Positions 1 to 8,881 of a DNA stretch of 64,000 nt are shown here, one piece after another. The first letter of the stretch is position 1. Each line of letters opens with the position of its first letter. The position numbers and the translations under genes are program-made. The notes beneath the pieces were generated by a model. That model worked only from the letters and a program-made list of their open reading frames with translations. It did no database searches and was not told the origin of the DNA. This stretch comes from Opitutales bacterium (GTDB taxonomy: Bacteria; Verrucomicrobiota; Verrucomicrobiia; Opitutales; Coraliomargaritaceae), in contig JANQXM010000039.1 of the NCBI GenBank assembly GCA_030729385.1, positions 1 through 64,000 of the forward strand, given 5' to 3'.

Positions 1-371
1 GAGCAGACTAGAAAGGGGGCTCCAATTCCTGTTTCGAGCTGTGCTATTGCGGACATCTCTTTGGCATCAATCATGCCTTGCTCCGCTGTGGCTGCGTTGG
101 CATTACCACTGTTGGCGACAAATCCACTGACTTTAATGCCCGGGTGAGAAAGAATTTCTTTGCAGACGTGAACGGGTGCCGCGCAAACATCGTTGAGCGT
201 AAAGACGCCTGCGGCGGAGCAGGGCTTATCTGCGGTGACGATGGTGAGGTCTAGCCGTTCGTTGTCACCGGTTCCCCTAATGTCGCAGGCAACACCTGCG
301 GTCTTGTAGCCTGGGCAGTCCGCGATTCCACCCGGGTTATCGATAAGTTTGACTGTGATCGTATCGGACAT
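1..371 (-). CDS. argJ: Bifunctional ornithine acetyltransferase / N-acetylglutamate synthase (ArgJ), N-terminal part
   Basis: This gene runs off the left edge; only the first ~123 codons are present, and the ORF track omits it because it has no stop here. Reading leftward from the ATG at 369-371 gives a protein starting MSDTITVKL, with AGVFTLNDVCAAPV and GFVANSGNANA. These match the conserved N-terminal blocks of ArgJ (the A-G-V-F-T-x-N and N-S-G-N-A-N-A signatures). ArgJ moves the acetyl group from N-acetylornithine to glutamate in the cyclic arginine pathway, in the cytoplasm. The self-cleavage Thr and the C-terminal half lie outside the window, so mono- versus bifunctionality cannot be judged. 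It starts 30 bp after argC on the same strand, indicating an argCJ operon. Confidence 0.93.
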   Translation of the reverse strand, partial: MSDTITVKLIDNPGGIADCPGYKTAGVACDIRGTGDNERLDLTIVTADKPCSAAGVFTLNDVCAAPVHVCKEILSHPGIKVSGFVANSGNANAATAEQGMIDAKEMSAIAQLETGIGAPFLVC

Positions 372-401
372 GGTGGGATAGTCGGTCGGTAGTGTGAAAG
401 A

Positions 402-1427
402 TTAGATAAGTCCGGCAGTTTCTTCGAAACCAGACTTTAGGTTTAAGATTTGCACGGCTTGTCCGCTGGCACCCTTGAGCAGGTTGTCGATGGCGGATGT
501 GATGATGAAGTTGTCCGTCCGTTTGTCGTAAACGGCAGAGATGTCTGCCCGATTACTTCCGGTTACGTATTTGGTATCTGGATACGTTCCTGATGGGAGC
601 ACACTTACAAATGGTTTGCCTTCGTAGGTTTTATTCCAAACGGAATAGAGCCTTTCGAGGGGCACGCCGTTGGATTTCGCTACGATAGTGGTCGAAATGC
701 CCCGCGACATGGGTGCGAGGTGTGGGTTGAATTGCACGATGACATCTGCGAAGGCAGCTTTTTCGAGTTGCTCTTCGATTTCGGAAAGGTGCCGATGCTT
801 TGGCATCCCGTAGCCCTTCATGCTCTCGTTCCGTTCGCAGTAAATAAAGTCTTCGGCGACTTTCCGTCCTGCGCCACTGACACCGCTGTAGCTGTTGATG
901 ACGATGCCGCTCGGTTTGATGAGCCCTGCTTTAAGCAGTGGGACGAGTGGCAGTTGGATGCTAGTGGGGTAGCACCCTGGGCATGCGATCAACGTGGCAG
1001 TTTTCCAAGAGTCGTCCGCCAGTTCGGGGATGACGTAGGGTGCGGCTTTGAGTAATTCCGGCGCAGGATGTGGGTGACCGTAGTAATTTTCGTAGGTCGA
1101 AGTGGAGTTGAGCCGGAAGTCGGCGCTCAAATCGATCACGGTTTTACCTGCCTTGTATAGTGGGTAGGCAAACTCGCTGGCGACACCGTGTGGGAGCGCG
1201 AGAAAGAACACGTCCAAGTCGTCCCGTTGCGCGAGTTCGGCAGGATCGGAGCTGGTAAACTCTAAGTCGCCGACTGTGTGCCGTAGGGCAGGCATGACAT
1301 CAGCTACTTTTTGCCCTGCGAGCGACCGTGAAGTCACGGCAGCCAGTTGCACATTCGGGTGCCTTGAGAGTAACCGAACTAATTCTTCTCCGGAATATCC
1401 GGATGCTCCTATGATGGCTGCGTTCAT
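402..1427 (-). CDS. argC: N-acetyl-gamma-glutamyl-phosphate reductase (ArgC)
   Basis: ArgC performs the NADPH-dependent reduction of N-acetylglutamyl phosphate to the semialdehyde, the third step of arginine synthesis. The 341-residue product has the usual length. The N-terminal Rossmann motif is IGASGYSGEELVRLL, the catalytic cysteine lies in ACPGCYPTS (about residues 148-156), and a conserved HLAPMSRGI segment follows in the C-terminal half. It is first in a leftward argC-argJ pair; argG is about 59 kb away, so arginine genes are dispersed. The gap upstream holds a repetitive word-like sequence and the rpsI terminator. Confidence 0.97.
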   Translation of the reverse strand: MNAAIIGASGYSGEELVRLLSRHPNVQLAAVTSRSLAGQKVADVMPALRHTVGDLEFTSSDPAELAQRDDLDVFFLALPHGVASEFAYPLYKAGKTVIDLSADFRLNSTSTYENYYGHPHPAPELLKAAPYVIPELADDSWKTATLIACPGCYPTSIQLPLVPLLKAGLIKPSGIVINSYSGVSGAGRKVAEDFIYCERNESMKGYGMPKHRHLSEIEEQLEKAAFADVIVQFNPHLAPMSRGISTTIVAKSNGVPLERLYSVWNKTYEGKPFVSVLPSGTYPDTKYVTGSNRADISAVYDKRTDNFIITSAIDNLLKGASGQAVQILNLKSGFEETAGLI

Positions 1428-1436
1428 GATTTAAAA

Positions 1437-1494
1437 TGGCTGATAGCTAATGATTGATAGCTATTGAATAGTGGCTGATGGCGAAATGCTGAAT
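1437..1494. repeat. Degenerate iterated-word sequence (GCTGATAGCT type)
   Basis: The gap between argC and the rpsI terminator is made of imperfect repeats of a short word: GGCTGATAGCTAATG, ATTGATAGCTATTG, GTGGCTGATGGCG. It has no coding character. Similar 'babble' occurs in other gaps of this window with different words. Function unknown. Confidence 0.5.
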
Positions 1495-1500
1495 GTCTAA

Positions 1501-1548
1501 AAAGAAAAACCCCCCAAAGCACGTGTGGACACGGCCATGGAGGGTTGC
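1501..1548 (-). terminator. Rho-independent terminator after rplM-rpsI
   Basis: Read on the minus strand, an AACCCTCC / GGGGGGTT stem (one G-T pair) encloses an inner CGTGT/ACACG stem and is followed by TTTTTCTTTTT. It lies 30 bp past the rpsI stop. Confidence 0.7.
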
Positions 1549-1577
1549 AAAAAGATGCGTCCTTGCCGCTGTGCGGA

Positions 1578-1970
1578 TTAACGTTTGGAGAACTGGAAGC
1601 GCTTGCGTGCACCTGGTTGACCAGGTTTCTTACGCTCACGACTGCGAGGATCACGCTTCATGTGGCCTTCCGGCTTCAATGATGCGCGAAGATCGCCGTT
1701 CATTTTCTCAAGTGCACGTGCGATGCCGAGGCGAACCGCGCCGGCTTGGCCGTTGAGACCTCCGCCTTCTGCTTTAATCTTGATGTCGACTTGATCGAGC
1801 ATGTCGACGGTCTTCAGAGGGGAGAGTGCTGCGTTGGCAAACTCTTCAGTCTTGAAGTAAGCGCGGGGCTCACTGCCGTTGACTTCGATTTTACCAGTGC
1901 CGCGTGTCAGTCGGACACGTGCTCTTGCGGTCTTACGACGACCGACGGTGACAAATGTTTGTTCGCTCAT
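1578..1970 (-). CDS. rpsI: 30S ribosomal protein S9
   Basis: S9 of the small ribosomal subunit; its basic C-terminal tail reaches the P-site tRNA. The track ORF is 154 aa, but the family start is the internal ATG at 1968-1970, which gives MSEQTFVTVGRRKTARARV and a 130-residue protein, the usual length. The C-terminus is the characteristic basic tail, with RDPRSRERKKPGQPGARKRF ending in SKR. It lies 19 bp downstream of rplM, the near-universal L13-S9 pair, and ends at a clear terminator. Confidence 0.97.
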   Translation of the reverse strand: MSEQTFVTVGRRKTARARVRLTRGTGKIEVNGSEPRAYFKTEEFANAALSPLKTVDMLDQVDIKIKAEGGGLNGQAGAVRLGIARALEKMNGDLRASLKPEGHMKRDPRSRERKKPGQPGARKRFQFSKR

Positions 1971-1989
1971 GTTATATAAAAGTCGGAAA

Positions 1990-2415
1990 TTAAACGAGAG
2001 GCTTTGGTTGTTGTGCCTCGTATGGATGTGAAGGTCCTGCATGGATCTTCAGCTTCTTGATCATTTGGCGACCAAGCTTGTTGCGAGGAAGCATGCCCTT
2101 GACGGCGTGTTCAATAATGAACTCAGGCTTCTTTTCGCGCATTTGAGCCATTGATACGTAACTTTCGCCACCCATCCAACCGGAATAGAACATATAGTTC
2201 TTATCACTGTTCTTCTTGCCGCTCACGCGGATCTTCTCGGCATTGATCACAACGACGAAGTCGCCGGTGTCAGCATGCGGCGTGTAAGTCGGCTTATGAC
2301 GGCCACGAAGCACGTTGGCAATTTTTACGGATACACGACCAAGGGTCTCCTCGGCAGCGTCAACCACATACCAAGATTTGGTGTGATCAGATTTAGTAGC
2401 TAAAGTCGTTTTCAT
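1990..2415 (-). CDS. rplM: 50S ribosomal protein L13
   Basis: L13 is an early-assembly protein of the large subunit. I place the start at the ATG at 2413-2415 (MKTTLATKSDHTKSWYVVD), 16 codons inside the track ORF. The family starts here and the extra residues look like untranslated leader. The product is 141 aa, as expected. Conserved segments include AEETLGRVSVKIANVLRG, the ADTGDFVVVINAEKI block and the C-terminal HPYEAQQP. It is the first gene of the rplM-rpsI operon and is divergent from rpoZ, with about 155 bp between starts that must hold both promoters. Confidence 0.97.
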   Translation of the reverse strand: MKTTLATKSDHTKSWYVVDAAEETLGRVSVKIANVLRGRHKPTYTPHADTGDFVVVINAEKIRVSGKKNSDKNYMFYSGWMGGESYVSMAQMREKKPEFIIEHAVKGMLPRNKLGRQMIKKLKIHAGPSHPYEAQQPKPLV

Positions 2416-2558
2416 GATTTTTGGAAAAGCGGTGAACAGTAAAATCGGGAACCCTCCTGTCAATGGGAATTTTAATGAATTTTCATAAGAATCCTGTTTT
2501 TTGTTGCAAAAGGGGTCTTCTGCGTCATTTTCCGCAGCTTTTCCAGATTCATCATAAG

Positions 2559-2564
2559 AAGGAG
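2559..2564 (+). promoter_or_regulatory. Shine-Dalgarno site fixing the TTG start of rpoZ
   Basis: AAGGAG sits 8 nt upstream of the TTG at 2573. A strong site with ideal spacing supports this non-ATG start; many other genes here lack an obvious Shine-Dalgarno sequence. Confidence 0.7.
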
Positions 2565-2572
2565 CTATAACT

Positions 2573-2785
2573 TTGAGAGACGATTATTTACAGGCCGCAC
2601 AATTGGTAATTCCTGATCCAATGATATTGATCAATGTGATTTCGCGTCGTGCGAAACAACTAAAAAGTGGTTACAAACCACTGGTTGAGTCACTTGAGCG
2701 CTTATCTGCTGAAGATTTGGCTTTGCGCGAAGTGATGGAAGGTAAGATCACTTACCAACTCGACGAAACAATTGAGCCTCAGTAA
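2573..2785 (+). CDS. rpoZ: DNA-directed RNA polymerase omega subunit
   Basis: A 70-residue protein starting at TTG behind a strong AAGGAG. It resembles short omega subunits: N-terminal MRDDYLQAA, VIPDPMILINVISRRAKQL (the conserved omega helix with the R-R-A-x-Q-L element) and KPLVESLERLSAEDLALRE. Omega helps fold and dock the beta-prime subunit of RNA polymerase. It precedes smpB and thrB on the same strand. Its small size limits certainty, but the helix pattern is distinctive. Confidence 0.82.
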   Translation: MRDDYLQAAQLVIPDPMILINVISRRAKQLKSGYKPLVESLERLSAEDLALREVMEGKITYQLDETIEPQ

Positions 2786-2864
2786 AGCGACTTTGTTGTT
2801 TTACGGGTTTCGTTTTTTCGTCCTGCGGCCATGAGCGTTTCCCTAATGAAGGGATTGATACCAC

Positions 2865-3341
2865 GTGTGTGCCAAAAAAAAATCACCCGAAGACCGCTTT
2901 AAAGAGGTCCGGAATGCGAAAGCCACCCACAATTATTTTGTGGGTGATCGTTTTGAGGCAGGTATTGCGCTTCAAGGCACTGAGGTAAAAGCCATCCGAG
3001 AGGGCAATGCTCAGATCGGGGATGCCTTTTGCCGCATGGAGAAGGGGCAAGTGTGGCTCTATAACTCGCATATAGGTGAGTATTCGTTTGGTAATTTTAA
3101 TAACCATCCACCACGCCGAAAGCGTAAGCTACTACTGCACCGCCGTGAGATCCATAAATTGATGGGTGCGGTTGATATGGGCGGTAAATCGCTCGTCCCT
3201 CTACGTATCTATTTAAAGCATGGCTTGATCAAAGTAGAGATCGCCTTGTGCACAGGTAAAAAGCTGCACGACAAGCGTGAGACGATGAAAAAGAAAATCA
3301 CTATGCGCGAAGCAGAGCGCGAAATGCGGCGTTATAAATAA
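2865..3341 (+). CDS. smpB: SsrA-binding protein SmpB
   Basis: SmpB binds tmRNA and delivers it to stalled ribosomes for trans-translation. The 158 aa product starts at GTG (MCAKKKSPEDRFKEV). It carries the signature blocks NYFVGDRFEAGIALQGTEVKAIREG, NFNNHPPRRKRKLLLHRREI, and the basic C-terminal tail from GKKLHDKRET to EMRRYK that enters the decoding centre. It lies 80 bp after rpoZ and 12 bp before thrB, so the three are likely co-transcribed. I did not find the tmRNA gene (ssrA) in the window. Confidence 0.97.
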   Translation: MCAKKKSPEDRFKEVRNAKATHNYFVGDRFEAGIALQGTEVKAIREGNAQIGDAFCRMEKGQVWLYNSHIGEYSFGNFNNHPPRRKRKLLLHRREIHKLMGAVDMGGKSLVPLRIYLKHGLIKVEIALCTGKKLHDKRETMKKKITMREAEREMRRYK

Positions 3342-3353
3342 TTTATCGTAAAC

Positions 3354-4265
3354 ATGTCATCCGTTGCCTCCACTGTTCTCGTTCAAGTTCCCGCCAGCAC
3401 CTCGAATTGCGGCCCCGGATTTGATACGCTTAGTATCGCTTTAACTTTGTATAATTTCGTCCGCTTAACTGTGCGCGAAGATGATCAAATCGCACCTGTA
3501 GGTGAGGTTGGGGCAGGGACTCAAACGATGGTTGAAGAGGTGGCTTTGAGCTTTGCTCAAACCGCAGCGGTGGAAATCGGTGGCTTTGATTATGAAATAT
3601 GGGGTGAGGTGCCGATGGCGCGTGGCCTCGGTTCCAGTTCCACTGTTCGTGCCGGTGTGGTCGCTGGCTTGAATGCACTGTATGGCAAGCCGCTCGACCA
3701 TGAGGCGATGATTCGTTTAACGACTAAGTTGGACAATGCGCCTGACAATGCCTGTGCCGCTTTTGCTGGTGGGTTTTGTATCGCGCGGACGGAGCCCGCG
3801 ACATTTGCATATCGCGAGCATGTTCGTTTCCCGCTGCCTGATTCGTTGGTTTTTGTTGCTGTTTCGCCCAATTACGAGGTGCTGACAGAGAACTCGCGCC
3901 GTGTATTGCCCGATAGTATTCCGTTTGACGACGTGGTGCGCAGTGCGAACAGTTTGGCCTATTTGGTCGGGGTGCTGGTTTCAGGTGATTTTAAGCGTCT
4001 GGACGGAGCGGTGAATGATTACATCCACCAGCCATATCGTGAGCTGCTCAATCCATTTGGTCGCGAAAGTATCGAGGCAGGTTGCCATGCAGGTGCCTAT
4101 ACGGGCTGGCTGAGTGGTAGTGGGTCAACGGTGATGTGTGTGACTGATGCCGCCAATGCCCGTGCCGTGGGTGCAGCGATGCAGCAAGCATATGAGGTCA
4201 ATGGCACAAAGGCCCGCGTTTATCGCTTGAGTGCGGATAATGCTGGGTTGACGGTGACGGTGTAG
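3354..4265 (+). CDS. thrB: Homoserine kinase (ThrB)
   Basis: A GHMP-family kinase that phosphorylates homoserine for threonine synthesis. The 303 aa product has the N-terminal substrate motif VPASTSNCGPGFDTLSIAL, the ATP-binding GHMP loop in PMARGLGSSSTVRAG (about residues 87-101), and a C-terminal GWLSGSGSTVMCV segment, the third GHMP motif. thrA and thrC are not in the window. Its TAG stop is one base from the stop of convergent yicC, with no terminator between them. Confidence 0.92.
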   Translation: MSSVASTVLVQVPASTSNCGPGFDTLSIALTLYNFVRLTVREDDQIAPVGEVGAGTQTMVEEVALSFAQTAAVEIGGFDYEIWGEVPMARGLGSSSTVRAGVVAGLNALYGKPLDHEAMIRLTTKLDNAPDNACAAFAGGFCIARTEPATFAYREHVRFPLPDSLVFVAVSPNYEVLTENSRRVLPDSIPFDDVVRSANSLAYLVGVLVSGDFKRLDGAVNDYIHQPYRELLNPFGRESIEAGCHAGAYTGWLSGSGSTVMCVTDAANARAVGAAMQQAYEVNGTKARVYRLSADNAGLTVTV

Positions 4266-4266
4266 C

Positions 4267-5148
4267 TTATTCGACGTTCTGCACTTGCTCGCGGATGCGT
4301 TCGAGTGAGTTTTTGCCTTCGATGACTGCGCGGGTGATTTCGATCTGACTAGATTTGCTGCCAGTGGTGTTGAATTCTCGGTGAATTTCTTGGCAGAGGA
4401 AGTCCATCTTGCGCCCAGTGGCTTCTTCAGCAGCGAGGAATTCACGGAATTGTTTGAAGTGGCTTTTGAGGCGGGTCATTTCTTCGCTCACATCGCAACG
4501 GTCCGCGAAGATGGCGAGTTCTTTAAGGACACGCTCGTCGCTAGGATCGAGGTCGAGTTCTAGCTGCTTGAGGCGCTCAAGTAGGGCGTCTTTGTATTTG
4601 CCAACTGCGCCGGCGGCATGTGTCTCGATTTCAGTGCTGAGTTGGTCGAGTGCGTCGATACGTTCGAGCAAGTCTTTCTTGAGGGCATCACCTTCGGCGG
4701 TGCGCATCGAGTGTATGTCGGTCAAAGCCTGGTCGAATGCTGCCTTGATGCTTTCTTCGATGACGGACCAGTCGGGCAGACCTGAGCTGTCTTTCAACGA
4801 TTTAGCCAAGTCGACAAGTAGCGAGGTGTCAGGGTTGAACGGAAGCCCGCGGCTTTCTGAAAAAGCTTTAAGGCGATCGAGGGTTTCATCCATCGCACGG
4901 TTGTCCCAGGTAAGCCCGTATTGCTCGCCTGCGGTGGACTGCACTTTTATTTGCACATTGACCCGTCCGCGCTGGAAGCTGCCTTTGAGCCATTCTGTGC
5001 AGCGTTGATCGAGTCCACTCCACTCGCGTGGGGCAGAGACAAACGCATCGAGTGTCTTTCGATTCACCGAGGTGATTTCGATTTCAATTTGTAAACCATG
5101 CTCTGCCGCTTGTGCTGAGCCTGTGCCATAACCAGTCATACTACGCAT
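4267..5148 (-). CDS. yicC: YicC family protein (putative endoribonuclease)
   Basis: A 293 aa protein with both family ends: N-terminal [12 protein letters not shown] with [10 protein letters not shown], and the C-terminal DUF1732 block running from [13 protein letters not shown] through [22 protein letters not shown]. Members of this family have been linked to RNA turnover and genome stability; nuclease activity has been reported for E. coli YicC. In many bacteria yicC precedes gmk, which is absent here. It is the last gene of the leftward run HAD-yicC and ends one base from thrB. Confidence 0.92.
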   Translation of the reverse strand: MRSMTGYGTGSAQAAEHGLQIEIEITSVNRKTLDAFVSAPREWSGLDQRCTEWLKGSFQRGRVNVQIKVQSTAGEQYGLTWDNRAMDETLDRLKAFSESRGLPFNPDTSLLVDLAKSLKDSSGLPDWSVIEESIKAAFDQALTDIHSMRTAEGDALKKDLLERIDALDQLSTEIETHAAGAVGKYKDALLERLKQLELDLDPSDERVLKELAIFADRCDVSEEMTRLKSHFKQFREFLAAEEATGRKMDFLCQEIHREFNTTGSKSSQIEITRAVIEGKNSLERIREQVQNVE

Positions 5149-5189
5149 CTCTTATAGATAGGCGGAGTTTAAATAGGATCGCGAACAAA

Positions 5190-5233
5190 TATTTTGGATG
5201 CGGGATATGAGATCTGGGATGCGGGATACGAGA
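5190..5233. repeat. Degenerate iterated-word sequence (GGGATGCGGGATAYGAGA type)
   Basis: Between yicC and the HAD gene, the words GGATGCGGGATATGAGAT and GGGATGCGGGATACGAGAT stand side by side as an imperfect tandem pair of about 19 bp. Non-coding. Confidence 0.55.
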
Positions 5234-5896
5234 TTAGAGCTGGAGGGCAGATTTGAGCTCTTTGAGATTCTCAAAGGCGGCTTCAGCGCCGGTGGCTTTG
5301 AGTTCATCCACGCTGTGTGCGCCAGTGGCCACGCAATAGCAGGGGAGGCCTGCGTTGTGTGCGGTTTCAATGTCGGTGGGGGAGTCGCCGATCATGCAGG
5401 CACCTTCGGCGCTGGCATCGATCTGGTCGAGGACGTGGCGAGTGAGCTCCGCTTGAGGCTTGTGCCATTCTGTATCGGTATTACCAATACAGGTTGGGAC
5501 GTGCTTAGCGAACCCTGCGTATTTACTAACGCTGCGGGCGGTATCGCCGTGCTTGTTGGTGAAGATAGCTTGGGGGATGCGCGCTTTGTAAAAGGCTTCG
5601 ATGAGTTCGCTGCCACCTGCTAGAATGATAAGCCCTTCGAACATGATCTCTGGGAAGCGGGCGCGAAATGCTTTGGCTGCTTGGTCCTGTTGATCTTCTG
5701 GGATGAAGAGCGACATCGTGGATGCCATAGGACCGCCAAGGCTGCGGCGTATGACCTCGGCGTCCGGTTCGGGATAACCGAGCGTAGTGATGACGTCACA
5801 GTAGCAGCGCACAATGGCTGCTGTTTGATCGATCAGCGTGCCATCCATGTCCCAGAGCACGGCGCTGGGCAGGGGGAGCTTGATTGTATCAGGCAT
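5234..5896 (-). CDS. HAD-superfamily phosphatase (phosphoglycolate phosphatase / beta-phosphoglucomutase-like)
   Basis: A 220 aa haloacid-dehalogenase hydrolase. Motif I is WDMDGTLID (nucleophile Asp16, acid Asp18), motif II lies in QAIFTNKHG, the conserved Lys in HKPQAEL, and motif IV in MIGDSPTDIETAHNAG. A helical cap lies between motifs I and II, as in subfamily I phosphatases. Substrate cannot be read from sequence; phosphoglycolate phosphatase (Gph) is one possibility. It starts 36 bp after the tatA stop and is likely co-transcribed. Confidence 0.85.
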   Translation of the reverse strand: MPDTIKLPLPSAVLWDMDGTLIDQTAAIVRCYCDVITTLGYPEPDAEVIRRSLGGPMASTMSLFIPEDQQDQAAKAFRARFPEIMFEGLIILAGGSELIEAFYKARIPQAIFTNKHGDTARSVSKYAGFAKHVPTCIGNTDTEWHKPQAELTRHVLDQIDASAEGACMIGDSPTDIETAHNAGLPCYCVATGAHSVDELKATGAEAAFENLKELKSALQL

Positions 5897-5931
5897 TGAC
5901 GAGACGAGGTGTTAGCCTCGGTCGTGGGTGA

Positions 5932-6258
5932 TTAGGCGTTCTTCGTTTCCGAAGTGCTGTCTTCAGTAGACGCTTCTTTATCTGCTTCGACTTCAGCAGC
6001 AACTGGCGCATCTGTTGCGGAAGCTTCGACTGACTTGCTGGCAGGCTTTGGAGTCTTCTTTACAGGCTCGTCAGCTTCCATGGCATTGCGGATGTCTTCT
6101 TCAATGCCGGATGTGGCAGACTTGAATTCCTTAACGGACTTGCCGAGTGATCGGAATAGCTCGGGCAGGCGTTTTGCTCCAAAAAAGAGGAGGACGACCA
6201 TAAAAATTAGGACGATTTCCCAGCTGCTGAGATTTTGTAGAAATGCAAGTGTGCTCAT
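5932..6258 (-). CDS. tatA: Sec-independent protein translocase subunit TatA/TatE
   Basis: A 108 aa protein with one N-terminal membrane helix (SWEIVLIFMVVLLFFGAKRLPEL), the diagnostic FGxKRLPEL hinge, an amphipathic helix (FRSLGKSVKEFKSATSGIEED), and an acidic, Ala/Thr/Glu-rich disordered tail. TatA polymerises to form the pore that exports folded proteins. tatB and tatC are not in the window. The tail, roughly residues 62-108, is longer and more acidic than in minimal TatA proteins. Confidence 0.93.
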   Translation of the reverse strand: MSTLAFLQNLSSWEIVLIFMVVLLFFGAKRLPELFRSLGKSVKEFKSATSGIEEDIRNAMEADEPVKKTPKPASKSVEASATDAPVAAEVEADKEASTEDSTSETKNA

Positions 6259-6303
6259 AATATAAAAGGTATATGTGTGTATGCTTTAGTGATTGTTCCG
6301 TCT

Positions 6304-6723
6304 TTACTCTGTATCGGCCTCGGCGTCACGATATATTTTAGCCAAGCGTTCACTTTCGGCGGCGCTGGCGGGTGTGATAGTGTTGTTGATCCGAGGCTCT
6401 CCTTCAAGGATATCGGCAGTGCGAAGACCAGTTGCGCGTTTTTCGCGTGCTTTGAGGATGGCTGTTTGAGTGCCGTCTGTGTTGGTCGCAACGAGGAAAG
6501 CGATCGGGAGATCGCGACCATTACGGATGGTGGCAATGCGTTCAAACATATCAACGTGAACGATAGTCGATGTATTCGAAGCGACGATAGTGCCTGGTTG
6601 GGCTCTGCCAATCTGTGTATCACCTTGGGTGACGCGGACGCCGGATGGACCGCCGCCGCAACCTGTGAGTATGAGTGCAAGGCAGATGCCGATGCAAAGA
6701 GGAGTGATTCGAGTCGAGCGCAT
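6304..6723 (-). CDS. Putative lipoprotein of unknown function
   Basis: I do not recognise the family. The track ORF (214 aa) overlaps rpoD; the ATG at 6721-6723 gives MRSTRITPLCIGICLALILTGCGGG, a lipoprotein signal peptide with lipobox LTGC, and a 139 aa precursor. The mature part is about 115 residues with a predicted beta-rich stretch (VDMFERIATIRNGRDLPIAFLVATN) and a C-terminal helical tail (SAAESERLAKIYRDAEAD). It starts 41 bp after rpoD and 45 bp before tatA, so it belongs to the same leftward transcript. Likely anchored to the inner or outer membrane. Confidence 0.75.
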   Translation of the reverse strand: MRSTRITPLCIGICLALILTGCGGGPSGVRVTQGDTQIGRAQPGTIVASNTSTIVHVDMFERIATIRNGRDLPIAFLVATNTDGTQTAILKAREKRATGLRTADILEGEPRINNTITPASAAESERLAKIYRDAEADTE

Positions 6724-6763
6724 GATTTTCGTAGGGACTTTGTTGTATCGTAGTGAGCGACTG

Positions 6764-8854
6764 TTATTTGTGTTTGGCATTTTCGCGTTTGATGCTGTCC
6801 ATACCAGGTTTTTCGAGATTGATATCGCCTTCAAAGAAACCGTGTAACTGGCGAATACGTGTTGGGTGACGCATCTTACGGAGTGCTTTGGCTTCAATTT
6901 GACGGATACGTTCGCGGGTGACTTTGAACTGGCGACCCACTTCTTCAAGTGTGCGTGAATAGCCGTCGGCTAGACCGAAACGGAGAGAGAGGACGCGGCG
7001 TTCGCGTTCAGTCAAACTATCGAGGACGTCGGTGATCTTCTCACGTAGAAGGCTGTAGGCCGTCATGTCGTAAGGGTTTTCAGCGCCTTTATCTTCGATG
7101 AAGTCACCGAAGTTGGTGTCGTCGGAATCACCGACGGGGCTCTGAAGGGAGATCGGTTGCTGTGCCATCTTCATGATGGACTGGACGCGCTCGATCGGAA
7201 GGTTCATCTCGTCGGCGACTTCTTCAGCGGTGGGTTCGTGCCCGAGTTCTTGAAGGAGTTGCTTTTGCACCTGCATAACCTTGTTCAAGGTCTCGATCAT
7301 GTGGACCGGAATACGAATGGTCCGAGCTTGGTCGGCAATCGAGCGGGTGATGGCCTGGCGAATCCACCATGTTGCGTAAGTTGAGAACTTATAGCCGCGG
7401 CGATATTCAAATTTTTCCACCGCTTTCATGAGGCCCATATTGCCTTCTTGAATTAGATCGAGGAAGGAAAGACCACGATTGGTGTATTTTTTGGCAATGG
7501 AGATCACGAGGCGTAAGTTGGCCTCGACCATTTCGGTTTTCGCTTTGTGTGCCTCGCGGATACCAGTGCGGACTTCACGGATGATTTCCATGAATTCGCG
7601 GGCATCGATTTTGAACTCAGCTTTGAGCTCTTCGAGACGCTTATTGGTTTTAGCGACATCGACTTTTGTCTTACGACGAGTAGACACCATGTCCGCAGCT
7701 TCGAGGTCTTCGTAAAGGCTGGTGATTTCGCGATACACTGGGGTGAGGTTCGTGAGGAAGTCCTCAAAGACCTTTAGCTTGAGGCAGTATTTACGAAGGA
7801 CGAGACGGAGCTCTCCTTCATAATTGATCATACGTGTGCGTGAGCGTTTAGCGTTGGATTCATTCGTCGCGGCGACATGGCTATCCCAAGCGGCATAAAT
7901 GCGCTCACCGAGCTTGTGTGCTTGTTCGAGCAGTTTAGGTAAACTGTTGAAATAGGCTTCACGGCTTTCAATTTTTTTGTCGAGGACGACGCGGTCGAAA
8001 CGTTCTTCGCGGTTGAGAAGTTTTTGAACGATGTCGTTCTGGAATTCTAGTGTCAGCGCGGTAGAGAAGAGGGCATCTTGAGCGCGTAGTTCGGCTTTTT
8101 CGATGCGCTTTGAAATGGCGACTTCTTCCTCGCGCGTCAGCAGGGGAACTTGTCCCATTTGTTTCAAATACATCCGGACAGGATCGTCTAGGATGTCATT
8201 CTGCGAGGTGCGGACTTCTTTCTCTTCAGTTTCTTCGATACGGGCCTTGTAGGCTTCTACCTCGTTGTCATCGAGGATTTCGACTTCGAGGTTTTGAAGT
8301 ATGGAAATGACGTTCTCGATTTCGTCAGGGTTATTGACGCTATCGGGAAGCGCTTTGTTGATATCCTTATAAGTGAGGAAGCCTTGCTCTTTGGAGAGGC
8401 GGATGAGGTTGCGAATGCGCTCGTTCAGCTTTTCTTGAGCTTTAGTGGAGAGGCGACGCTTCTTGGTGACCTGTTGGGTGGCTTCTTTGAGTGCGTCTTC
8501 GCTAACGACTTTGGCAGCTTTTGTAGCGGGCGCTTTTTTAGTGGGTGCCTTTGAAGCGGTTACTTTTTTTGGTGCCGCTTTTGTAGCGGGCGCCTTCTTA
8601 ACTTCTTTTTTGGTGGCCACCTTTTTAGCAGGTGCCTTTTTAGAAACAGCTTTCTTAGCAGGTGCCTTCTTCGCCGCCTTTGTCGTAGGCGCCTTTTTAG
8701 AAACCGCTTTTTTAGCAGGTGCTTTTTGGGTCGCAGTGTTCTTAGCCGCTACTTTTTTCGTAGCTTTTTTAGCAGGCGCTTTTTTAGCGGGTGCCTTCTT
8801 GGTTGCGGCTTTCTTGACTGTCTTTTTGGCGGTTTTCTTTTTCGCAGCTGACAT
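6764..8854 (-). CDS. rpoD: Primary RNA polymerase sigma factor RpoD with a Lys/Ala-rich H1-like N-terminal extension
   Basis: A 696 aa housekeeping sigma-70. Residues 1-~118 are almost entirely Lys, Ala, Pro, Thr and Val in repeats such as [14 protein letters not shown], like the tail of histone H1. Region 1.1 follows (about 138-200), then region 1.2 ([21 protein letters not shown]), the non-conserved region, regions 2.1-2.4 ([17 protein letters not shown] to [19 protein letters not shown]), region 3, and region 4.2 ([24 protein letters not shown]). The presence of region 1.1 and of 1.2-4.2 marks it as the primary factor. It follows dnaG by 27 bp, echoing the dnaG-rpoD part of the enterobacterial macromolecular-synthesis operon. 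Confidence 0.97.
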   Translation of the reverse strand: MSAAKKKTAKKTVKKAATKKAPAKKAPAKKATKKVAAKNTATQKAPAKKAVSKKAPTTKAAKKAPAKKAVSKKAPAKKVATKKEVKKAPATKAAPKKVTASKAPTKKAPATKAAKVVSEDALKEATQQVTKKRRLSTKAQEKLNERIRNLIRLSKEQGFLTYKDINKALPDSVNNPDEIENVISILQNLEVEILDDNEVEAYKARIEETEEKEVRTSQNDILDDPVRMYLKQMGQVPLLTREEEVAISKRIEKAELRAQDALFSTALTLEFQNDIVQKLLNREERFDRVVLDKKIESREAYFNSLPKLLEQAHKLGERIYAAWDSHVAATNESNAKRSRTRMINYEGELRLVLRKYCLKLKVFEDFLTNLTPVYREITSLYEDLEAADMVSTRRKTKVDVAKTNKRLEELKAEFKIDAREFMEIIREVRTGIREAHKAKTEMVEANLRLVISIAKKYTNRGLSFLDLIQEGNMGLMKAVEKFEYRRGYKFSTYATWWIRQAITRSIADQARTIRIPVHMIETLNKVMQVQKQLLQELGHEPTAEEVADEMNLPIERVQSIMKMAQQPISLQSPVGDSDDTNFGDFIEDKGAENPYDMTAYSLLREKITDVLDSLTERERRVLSLRFGLADGYSRTLEEVGRQFKVTRERIRQIEAKALRKMRHPTRIRQLHGFFEGDINLEKPGMDSIKRENAKHK

Positions 8855-8881
8855 AATATTGATGGAATCTTTGTGGCTTGT

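Noticed and set aside
1493-1756. 87-aa plus-strand ORF spanning the rpsI terminator and rpsI
   Set aside because: Covers a terminator and the antisense of rpsI; no ribosome site or family match.
2865-3341. Expectation of ssrA (tmRNA) beside smpB
   Set aside because: I scanned the flanking gaps for a tmRNA-like tRNA-Ala end and found none; neighbouring sequence is fully occupied by genes.
4409-5008. 199-aa plus-strand ORF over yicC
   Set aside because: Ser/Arg-rich shadow with no family resemblance, while yicC on the other strand has both family ends.
8521-8830. Periodic repeats in the rpoD 5' region as a possible CRISPR or minisatellite
   Set aside because: The repeats are short codon-level units of a low-complexity protein tail in frame, with no spacer structure.
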